Assembly (NCBI GenBank): GCA_023014485.1
Contig: JAJOZX010000090.1
Span: forward strand, 1,316,001-1,380,000
DNA length: 64,000 bases
Direction of reading: 5' to 3'
Source: Bathynomus jamesi
Lineage: Eukaryota > Arthropoda > Malacostraca > Isopoda > Cirolanidae
Each line of letters opens with the position of its first letter. The stretch's first letter is position 1. Shown here piece by piece: positions 56,316 through 64,000 of the stretch. Made by a program: the position numbers and the translations under genes. Below the pieces are notes generated by a model. The model worked only from the letters and a program-made list of their open reading frames with translations. It did no database searches and was not told where the DNA came from.

Positions 56316-56491
56316 GTTTTTTTTCTGGCGGTACACAACGGTACGCAGTACCGGCACCTTTTTCAAAAAATAAAAAAAATCCGTTATGGACCACTCGTAT
56401 AATGTTTGTACCTGTTGAGTCTGAAATACAGCGCTTCTTGTTGTTGTTGTTCGTGAAATCTGAGTACCAGTACCTTTTCCCTAGAAAAAAG

Positions 56492-56494
<3 letters not shown>
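56316..56494. mobile_element. Possible hAT MITE remnant
   Basis: TTTTTTTCTGGCGGTACAC with GTACCGGCACC at the left and AGTACCAGTACC...CTAGAAAAAAGC at the right look like degenerate mirrored ends between two TA tracts. Weak. Confidence 0.35.

Positions 56495-56536
<42 letters not shown>
56495..56536. repeat. (TA)n microsatellite
   Basis: 42 bases of TA next to the 3' end of the minus copy in palindrome 2. Confidence 0.9.
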
Positions 56537-56539
<3 letters not shown>

Positions 56540-57063
56540 ATGCGGTTTGCTTCTACAAAGCTTCAATTTAATATTTAGGAGAAATCCAATGACAAGGAGG
56601 AATGTAAATGCCATGAAAAGTCTTCTTTAATGCGCAACGTTTCGAGCAATACGCTCATCATCAGGCTAGATAATAACAATATGAAATTAGAATCAATAAA
56701 TAAATGTGAACAAGACAAAATAATTTCTATAAAACCTATTCATTAAAAGCAAATTTTAAAAAGACTAAAAGAAGAGGGTTAAATTCAAAGTTATAAAAAT
56801 TTACATATAAAATTACAAGAAATTTAAAAGCTATTTTTAAATTACATATAGTAAATTTGAAATTAGTACACTGGAATAATTAACACTAATACAATGGAAT
56901 AATTAACACTACGAACCTTTCAATGCTGGTTCCGAGGCACGAGTAATTTAAAACAAAACAAAACAGGAAACAAGCTATGGGTTGGGCGGTTGGAGAGTTA
57001 TAAGTTAGGGGAGGGGGGATTATAAAAAATTGGGGAGGGGGGAGGGGAGTTGGGGAGGGGGGA

Positions 57064-58055
57064 TTATAAAAAATTTAGAGGGACAGCTGAGGAATCCACG
57101 TTTAGAGAAGGGGTCAATGTTTTAATATAAAGAGATTCCAAAATTCTAAGTGAGTTAGGACAAGAATTACAACCGAGAATTTTAAAATTATCTAAAGTGA
57201 CATCAGTTTTACATTTTATACTATGTTCCCGAATACTGGAGGCTTCTTTTTTATTTAAAATTTTACTTGTTCGGCAACTTATTCCCATATGCGAATAAAA
57301 TCTAGCCCTGAGGGAGCGCACGGTGCTGCCAATATAAGTACCAAGGAGACACCTTGGGCAGGTAAATAAATATACAACACCGCTACGCAACGAATCAGGA
57401 GTTCGATCCTTCGCTGAGAAAAAGCTACCTAAAGACATTTTGTTAATAAATATAATGCGAAAATCAGTATGATAAAAAATTTTTCTTAACAACTTTGTAA
57501 ATTTAAGTTTAAATTCTTTATTCATGGGACCCATTTCAGGTACCAGGAAATATTTTATATCTTTAGGCACTGAAATACAGGAAAGTTGAGGGCTATAAAC
57601 ATTATTTAAGAAAGATCTTATTAGTTTATCTACATATTGAACAGGAAAACTATTATTGGTAAAATATGATCTTAAATTATTAAATTCATCGTTTAGTAAG
57701 GTAAAACTAGAGGTCAAATTATATCCTCTGAACAAGAGAGTTTTAATACACGACATCTTATAGTTAAAATCAGTAAAACTAAAGAAATTCATGCCCAAAC
57801 CAGTAAAAGTGGGTTTCCTGTAAACTGATGTAGTAATAGAATCACCTTTTTTCGAAATTAAAAGATCTAAAAAGGGAAGGGAGCCATTTTTCTCAGTTTC
57901 CATTGTATAAGTTATATTGGGGGTGCAGAGAATTTAAGAAGTTAAAAAATTGTTGCGCTTGTACAGCATTATCAAAAACAGAAAAACTAAAGAAATTCAT
58001 GCCCAAACCAGTAAAAGTGGGTTTCCTGTAAACTGATGTAGTAATAGAATCACCA
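57064..58055 (-). pseudogene. Penelope-like RT/GIY-YIG protein, minus copy
   Basis: From METEKNGSLPFLDLLISKKG (57903) to LNVDSSAVPLNFL (57064) the protein equals the plus copy apart from a few residues: RT thumb (VYRKPTFTGLGMNFF), linker, FSAKDRTPDSLRSGVVYLF, GTYIGSTVRSLRARF (GIY-YIG endonuclease) and the tail. Upstream it is scrambled: GDSITTSVYRKPTF is encoded once more at 58055-57984 and is joined to VFDNAVQAQQFFNF, which normally precedes it. This is a template-jump structure. The RT catalytic DD motif is not included. Confidence 0.88.
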
Positions 58056-58059
58056 ACAA

Positions 58060-59118
58060 ATTGATGGTGTTGGGATGGGATCACCCGTCGGACCTTTATC
58101 AGCTGATTTTTTTATGACTCATTTAGAAAGTGTAATTTTTAGACAATCTCCCACCCATTGTAAACCAATTTTCTATCGACGCTTCGTTGATGACTCGATA
58201 GCTGTTTTTGATAATGCTGTACAAGCGCAACAATTTTTTAACTTCTTAAATTCTCTGCACCCCAATATAACTTATACAATGGAAACTGAGAAAAATGGCT
58301 CCCTTCCCTTTTTAGATCTTTTAATTTCGAAAAAAGGTGATTCTATTACTACATCAGTTTACAGGAAACCCACTTTTACTGGTTTGGGCATGAATTTCTT
58401 TAGTTTTACTGATTTTAACTATAAGATGTCGTGTATTAAAACTCTCTTGTTCAGAAGATATAATTTGACCTCTAGTTTTACCTTACTAAACGATGAATTT
58501 AATAATTTAAAATCATATTTTACCAATAATAGTTTTCCTGTTCAATATGTAGATAAACTAATAAGATCTTTCTTAAATAATGTTTATAGCCCTCAACTTT
58601 CCTGTATTTCAGTGCCTAAAGATATAAAATATTTCCTGGTACCTGAAATGGGTCCCATGAATAAAGAATTTAAACTTAAATTTACAAAGTTGTTAAGAAA
58701 ATTTTTTTATCATACTGATTTTCGCATTATATTTATTAACAAAATGTCTTTAGGTAGCTTTTTCTCAGCGAAGGATCGAACTCCTGATTCGTTGCGTAGC
58801 GGTGTTGTATATTTATTTACCTGCCCAAGGTGTCTCCTTGGTACTTATATTGGCAGCACCGTGCGCTCCCTCAGGGCTAGATTTTATTCGCATATGGGAA
58901 TAAGTTGCCGAACAGGTAAAATTTTAAATAAAAAAGAAGCCTCCAGTATTCTGGAACATAGTATAAAATGTAAAACTGATGTCACTTTAGATAATTTTAA
59001 AATTCTCGGTTGTAATTCTTGCCCTAACTCACTTAGAATTTTGGAATCTCTTTATATTAAAACATTGACCCCTTCTCTAAACGTGGATTCCTCAGCTGTC
59101 CCTCTAAATTTTTTATAA
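58060..59118 (+). CDS. Penelope-like RT/GIY-YIG protein, plus copy (5'-truncated)
   Basis: An uninterrupted frame of about 347 codons from MGSPVGPLSADFFM (RT motif B). It includes FYRRFVDDSIAVF (the catalytic DD pair, ~58180), NGSLPFLDLLISKKG, VYRKPTFTG, the linker ENDING FSAKDRTPDSLRSG, then VVYLFTCPRC...TYIGSTVRSLRARF, the GIY-YIG endonuclease core with its Arg, and EHSIKC as the downstream His region. It ends LNVDSSAVPLNFL. Missing are the RT fingers and N-terminal domain, so it is not a complete element, but no internal stop exists. Such proteins copy the element's RNA at a nicked target. The ATG at 58075 is an internal Met. Confidence 0.92.
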   Translation: MDGVGMGSPVGPLSADFFMTHLESVIFRQSPTHCKPIFYRRFVDDSIAVFDNAVQAQQFFNFLNSLHPNITYTMETEKNGSLPFLDLLISKKGDSITTSVYRKPTFTGLGMNFFSFTDFNYKMSCIKTLLFRRYNLTSSFTLLNDEFNNLKSYFTNNSFPVQYVDKLIRSFLNNVYSPQLSCISVPKDIKYFLVPEMGPMNKEFKLKFTKLLRKFFYHTDFRIIFINKMSLGSFFSAKDRTPDSLRSGVVYLFTCPRCLLGTYIGSTVRSLRARFYSHMGISCRTGKILNKKEASSILEHSIKCKTDVTLDNFKILGCNSCPNSLRILESLYIKTLTPSLNVDSSAVPLNFL

Positions 59119-59513
59119 TCCCAACTCCCCTCCCCCCTCCCCAATTTTTTATAATCCCCCCTCCCCTAACTTATAACTCTCCAACCGCCCAACCCATAGC
59201 TTGTTTCCTGTTTTGTTTTGTTTTAAATTACTCGTGCCTCGGAACCAGCATTGAAAGGTTCGTAGTGTTAATTATTCCATTGTATTAGTGTTAATTATTC
59301 CAGTGTACTAATTTCAAATTTACTATATGTAATTTAAAAATAGCTTTTAAATTTCTTGTAATTTTATATGTAAATTTTTATAACTTTGAATTTAACCCTC
59401 TTCTTTTAGTCTTTTTAAAATTTGCTTTTAATGAATAGGTTTTATAGAAATTATTTTGTCTTGTTCACATTTATTTATTGATTCTAATTTCATATTGTTA
59501 TTATCTAGCCTGA

Positions 59514-59545
59514 TGATGAGCGTATTGCTCGAAACGTTGCGCATT
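59514..59545 (+). ncRNA. Hammerhead-like core in Penelope 3' region (candidate)
   Basis: CTGATGA, then T, GAGC, a five-base loop GTATT, GCTC and GAAAC fit the conserved hammerhead core with a 4-bp stem II. Mirrored at 56641-56672. A related but altered core (CTGAGGA...GAAAC) lies in palindrome 1 at ~56152-56188. Hammerhead motifs are known in Penelope-like elements. I could not place the stem III partner or cleavage site, so this is tentative. Confidence 0.4.
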
Positions 59546-59598
59546 AAAGAAGACTTTTCATGGCATTTACATTCCTCCTTGTCATTGGATTTCTCCTA

Positions 59599-59600
<2 letters not shown>

Positions 59601-59644
<44 letters not shown>
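59601..59644. repeat. (TA)n microsatellite
   Basis: About 42 bases of TA ending palindrome 2. Confidence 0.9.
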
Positions 59645-59646
<2 letters not shown>

Positions 59647-61204
59647 TGATGCATGGGGAATGTAATAAGGTTACGAATGGTTAATATAAATTAACCAGGA
59701 GACGTGATTGGCTCATGCAAACTGAATGTGAGGCAATATGACCGCGCTCAAATGTGAAATATGTCCTTTTCGTTCGTTAGAGAGATTTGTAATAAATGCC
59801 CATTTATTTCAGCAGCAAGGTAGATAACTAAATTACATGTTAAATTCTGTATAATTTCAAATAACAATTACAAAAGACCGGCTATACAAGCAGTAGACTG
59901 GATGAGAAAAACAAGTCAAATTATACAGTATGTAAAATATGGCAGACTTTCACTCTGCTCTCCTCCTGTGCCCAAACAAAGAAGAGGATAAACTGAGGAT
60001 TGTACGAATTAGAAATACCTGTAATGTTCACTGAAAGGAAAATTCCATTGTTGGTGGGTTGTTAAAATGTTAAGTTACGTCTTTCTAAAAGGTTGGTTGT
60101 ATTTAAACTATGAAATCATGGAATAAAATATATTTAGAACTAATAAACAGGGTATCCTGCGCCTGGCAGAATAGGAAGTTATAGGACGAACTTATATCGT
60201 ACTATAAATCGAATTAAATGAACGCAATCAAAGTAAAAAAATGTTGAATCAAAACAACCCTTGAAATATTCAAAATAATTTGGTATAAAATCTATGCTAG
60301 ATAGAAACGGGGTTAATATATTTATTAGAAATGTAAAAATTTCTTTCAGGAAAAACAAAGGCAGCAGAAATCAGACTATATATGTGTTAGAAAATCTAGA
60401 AGAGGAAGAGCCATTGTTGTCCCAAGGCGATACGATGACTAAGCTGATTGATGCAGCATTGCTTGTATATATCAAGTTAAGGTGTATATACAGTATATCC
60501 ATCTCATAATTGTAAGGTTAGTGAAAAATTCACTTAATTCAGAACTAGCATTTTTGGGCTCTTGTGGCATCATTGTTTGGGCACTCGTGTGGTATCATTT
60601 TGTTTGGGCACTGGCACGTCCTTTCTATTCGTTTGATGAATGCGGCACTTACAGGGCGTGGTCTTATAGAGAGCTCTCTTGCAATTCAGTTTGGTTGTTT
60701 AGATACAAGGTTGTTGCATCGTGCAATGGTACAGGCAGGTTCTGTTGTTGTTGCAAAGTTTAGAAAGACCATAAATAGTGTCCCTTTTGTTTCTTTTCTT
60801 AATTTTATGCAACTGAGGCCTAAAGTAGGCCCACATCGAGCCAGCAACCCTGAGGTAGGACCTAATAGGACCTCCAAGTCCGTAAGTTTGTTTTAGTCTA
60901 GCTTAACTTAGGCTATAAGTTAAAGTAGCCCCTCAGAGCTTGGCCGATCAAGGCTCAGCTGGGATTCTGAACCCAATCAAAATAAATAAAATAATACGAA
61001 AAGCGGTATGAGTAAGTCAGGCTTGGACGAAAACATCTTGAAATTAAGATCGTGGCTCGTGTCGAACAAAATTAAAATAACGTAGTCCTCCCTAAATTGT
61101 AACAAATAAAATTCGTATTGTGTGGCTCAAATAAAAATACAAGTGAATAGACTCAGTCTCCCCAAAACGAAAGAAAGGGTAACGTGCTTTTATTGTTGAT
61201 ATTT
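59645..61204. other. Unassigned DNA, no gene recognised
   Basis: 1.5 kb of moderate AT content. Frames up to 110 codons occur (60482-60896) but show no motif; the one at 60564 is not supported by any family I know. GT-rich words repeat near 60560-60620. A GA-rich stretch lies at 61213-61245. Confidence 0.5.
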
Positions 61205-61703
61205 CTCGTATAGAAAAATGGAAAGGAGGAGAGAGAGAAAGAGATACACCATTATTTACACTTAGAAAATAATGGAGAAAATAGTCCCTAATCTTACTCT
61301 GAACCCTGTAACTCCCCAAACAACAGTGGAAAGTAGAAAAGGAAGACTGTGTCGTGTTCCCAAATTAAAGGCTAGACAGGGAACATCCTTAACCCTGAAA
61401 GAAAATAGTTTTGTTGTGAGAGGACCAAAACTTCAAGCAGCTGCCCAAAGACCTAAGGAACACGAGTGGTGTTGCAGTGGGCATCTTCAAAAGAAGATTA
61501 GACGCCTGACCCAGACCAATCCTCGATGAGTCAAAAGTACCTGGCTATGTGAGGTGGAGAGTACAAGAAACCAACTCACTACTTCACCAGGCCAACTCGA
61601 GAGGAGGGGCGACAAGCTTGACCTTCGTGAAATGAGGAATCATCGCGCGGAACATTTGAAAGGTTGAAAGGAAAGGAAGTATATATATATATATATATAT
61701 ATA
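61205..61703 (+). pseudogene. CR1/L2-like LINE 3' end, fragment 1
   Basis: After a single TAG, the frame RRERKRYTIIYT ... EKIVPNLTLNPVTPQTTVESR ... GRLCRVPKLKARQG ... SFVVRGPKL is the C-terminal domain of a CR1/L2-type reverse transcriptase. It shifts near 61430, then continues as FKRRLDAW-like and PDEPKVPGYVRWRVQETNS before a 3' UTR that ends in (TA)n at 61680-61703. It is 5'-truncated at ~61205 and lacks the RT palm. Confidence 0.78.
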
Positions 61704-62466
61704 GCGATCGATCTGGGGGTAATAATGACCGATGATGTGAAATTCGAAACACAAAATCAGATAGCGATAAATAAAGCAAAAAGAGTCGCGGGACAAGTAC
61801 TAAGAACGTTCAAAAGAAGGGAGAGGACAGTAATGATTCCCCTGCTAAAAACATTGATTATATAAAAACTTGAATACTGCTCAGTTTTGACGTCCCCATA
61901 TAAGAAAGAAGAAACTAATAAACTAGAAGAAACGCAAAGACATTTCACAGCCAAGAATGATGGCTGCAAAAAACTCAACTACTGGGAAAGACTACGTAAA
62001 CTAAATCTGTACATCCTGGAAAGAAGAAGAGAGAGGTACACCATAATCTACATATGGAAAATAATCGAAAAACTGGTGCCAAACCTAAAACAAAACCCAA
62101 TTACCATTCAAACAACACTGGAAAATAGGAAAGGCAGAATGTGTAGTGTTCCCAAATTGAAGGACCGACAAGGGACCTCCTCAGCACTGAAGGAAAATAG
62201 CCTGGTTGTCAGTGGGCCAAGACTTTTTAACCAGCTTCCAAAGGACCTCTGAAACGTTACAGGGGTCAAAGTTTAAGTCTTCAAGAGAAGACTAGATGTC
62301 TGGATCAGGACGGTACCAGATGAGCCGGGTGTACCTGGTTATGTACGGTGGAGAGCGGAAGAAAGCAACTTGCTCCTCCACCAAGCCAGACCTAGAGGTG
62401 GGGCCACTAGCTTGACCTTCGTGTGAAGGGAGACCAACGCACGGAACAGCAACGAAGTTAACGAGG

Positions 62467-62515
<49 letters not shown>
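61704..62515 (+). pseudogene. CR1/L2-like LINE 3' end, fragment 2
   Basis: It starts directly after the (TA)n of fragment 1 with AIDLGVIMTDDVKFETQNQI, the RT thumb region, then KAKRVAGQVLRTFKRRERTV and KLEYCSVL (one stop, ~61863), RHFTAKNDG, the frame 61887-62252 (LNLYILERRRERYTIIYIWK, EKLVPNLKQNP, KGRMCSVPKLKDRQGTSS, LVVSGPRLFNQLPKDL), and, after stops, FKRRLDVWIRTVPDEPGVPG. A (TA)n tail at 62469-62513 follows. It is the same family as fragment 1, about 70-80% similar by eye. Confidence 0.82.
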
Positions 62516-62516
<1 letters not shown>

Positions 62517-64000
62517 GAGCTAGTTTTAGCCGTTTAAGGTGATAATGATTTAATTGTATGCAACGATTGATTAAGGCAATGACTGATTGCTTTATAATGA
62601 TAGGCTGGGTTAATAATTTATGATGTAATACAGTATCACCGATTGGAATGAATTGGTTATTTGATTAGATCCACCATACTATTGGAAGTGACCGAAATGG
62701 CAGCGAGGGTCACCAGCTTGATTTACGCTCAAGCAAATTAATATTAAGGTTATGAAAGACACCTTACTTTTGTAGTTTATTATGAAAATAAATCCGTTAT
62801 TTTATTCACTGTGATATAACAAAGAATTGACAGTAATTAATTGGTAGTTTTACGTTATGCTTATGGCATAGGCTTAGCTAATAAGATGAAATGTTAATAG
62901 CTTAATTGACACGTAATAAATAATGTAATACTCATCGATGGTATGTAAATGGCATGCAACATAGAACATTGAATAGGCCTAGTTAATGATATAAAGAATG
63001 CACGTGCGTTTGGTACATTGAATGGAAAACATGACACTGATTAAGTAGGCTAAATGATTGCATGGATGCACATAGAATAATTGATGTGGCCTAATAATAA
63101 TGGATTGAAATGCTTGCACAAATATCATTTATATAAAGGACATTATGTGATGTTAAGTGATTACGTCAAGAGAACATTTATTTAAACACACATTTATATG
63201 ACTTGAACATAATGACGGATGGTACGCGGAATAAACGGTATTGAATTGACACTTGAATTGGATGATAGGCCTACTGCGTTATTAACGGGAGTCAATGGAC
63301 GCGTGATTACACACTTTGGGAGTATAGCCTACCGTTCGGCGGTAGGCTAATGTAGGTTTCTGAGGTACTTACGAATATGATGTACTTAGCTTAGGGCGAT
63401 GTAAAAACTTGAAGACGGGCTGAAGACAGAACCTATTACGCAGATTCGAGCTGTCGTTGTTCGTTAAGCCTCTTGAGATGATGGATGTAGGCTTCGTGGA
63501 GGCCTGAGGTGATGTTACTTCTCGAGGTGCAGGCTGGCCTTGTGATATTGCAGGCGTAGGCCTGTGGTGCGGAAGATATCTCGAGGAACGTGGAGAAACT
63601 TGAAGGCCGACCCGGCAAACCGCAGGCCCGAAGTGATTCCGGTTGGGCCTCGTTGGATTGCTTCTGCAGGTGGTCTTTAGATCTTACGTGAAGACAAATT
63701 GTAGGCCCTGAAGAAAGTAGCGGCCGGGGCCCCTCGGCCAGGGGGGCCGGAAAACGGTTGGTGGACGTTCGATGGTGAGCGTACGGGTGAGTGAGAGTGA
63801 GTATAAAGTGGAAGCTCCTTTTATACCGTAGGCCTGTGACGTAGACTTCATTCTTAAGACGCTTTGCCCACGCGTCTTTTAGTTGTTAACGGTTTTGTTC
63901 GCTCCCATTGGGAAGAAATAGACGCTCCATTGTTTGACTCTTGCCCACGTGTTTTCCAAACTGTTTTATGGTAGCGTGGAAAGAAAGTATGTCGATTTGT
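62516..64000. other. Terminal region without a recognised gene
   Basis: To about 63350 the DNA is AT-rich and rich in TAGGCCTA-like words. From 63420 to 63770 it becomes GC-richer with GGGGCCCCTCGGCC and GGGGGGCCGG, then GTATAAAG at ~63800, CCCATTGGG at ~63904 and CACGTG at ~63950. This could be a promoter-like or CpG-rich patch of a gene or LTR beyond the window; the frames seen are short and uninformative. Confidence 0.4.

Larger units (their letters stand above)
56570..59603. mobile_element. Penelope-like element palindrome 2 (3 kb)
   Basis: The left arm 56570-57979 and right arm 58205-59603 are near-identical reverse complements. The centre (57980-58204) holds a 71-base duplicate of 57776-57846 followed by the 5' start of the plus copy. 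Both copies have their 3' UTRs outside, and (TA)n tracts lie at both ends. The two genes are divergent. Confidence 0.92.

Noticed and set aside
60482..60896. Overlapping 93- and 110-codon frames
   Set aside because: Two overlapping frames, no recognisable domain, composition like random moderate-GC DNA.
63436..63618. A 60-codon minus-strand protein at the GC-rich edge
   Set aside because: No motif, high GC makes chance frames likely, and no splice or start context supports it.
1..64000. CRISPR arrays, bacterial operons, tRNA or rRNA genes
   Set aside because: No regularly spaced repeats, no ribosome-binding-site-led gene clusters, and no cloverleaf-like or rRNA-like segments were seen.

Overview
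This window is eukaryotic and almost certainly from an invertebrate animal, most likely an arthropod. That guess rests on the families present: CR1-type LINEs with an esterase ORF1, Penelope-like elements, Merlin, piggyBac, DD41D mariner, many BED-finger hAT elements, long (TA)n runs, AT-rich spacers and introns with GT/AG borders. I see no conserved single-copy host gene, no tRNA or rRNA, and no bacterial-type organisation. Nearly every recognisable reading frame belongs to a transposable element, and most are broken.

Layout. 1-795: fold-back palindrome built from a Tc1-like transposase. 1101-8249: a 7.1 kb element ('A') with 37-bp inverted ends and a TACA duplication. Its gene (family A) is split by a complete piggyBac (1918-4185), and a DD41D mariner (6529-7312) sits downstream. 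8551-8953: hAT-like MITE. 9380-9990: truncated mariner. 10500-13170 and 13160-32580: two copies of a second cryptic transposase-like family ('B'), tail to tail. The second B copy is spread over 19 kb because a full Ty3/Gypsy element (14029-24249) and a 7 kb element ('C1', 24859-31859) sit inside it. C1 itself contains a hAT (28215-31015).

35234-44473: CR1 copies in opposite orientation. The minus-strand copy is interrupted by a second copy of the same hAT (36955-40190, which carries a mariner MITE) and by a hAT MITE (42778-43337). 43620-44193: hAT MITE. 44803-46485: Merlin-like element with nested palindromes. 47255-53242: element 'C2', whose gene is split by a hAT (49364-51068) that contains another hAT derivative (50025-50914); a hAT MITE sits in the right end of C2. 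53290-59650: three Penelope-like insertions, two of them arranged as large palindromes, among (TA)n tracts and small MITEs. 61205-62515: two tandem 5'-truncated LINE tails. The last 1.5 kb has no recognised gene.

How the parts relate. In six cases (piggyBac in A; hAT in C1; hAT in C2; hAT and hAT MITE in the CR1; mariner MITE in the hAT) the insertion lies between exact target duplications, and the disrupted reading frame resumes in phase on the other side. The window is therefore a readable stack of insertions whose relative order can be inferred. The least-described content is the transposase-like families A, B, C1 and C2, and the OTU-like domain inside the Gypsy polyprotein. Many breaks are single-base indels, and the two LTRs of the Gypsy element also differ largely by single-base indels, so some apparent pseudogenisation may be assembly error.
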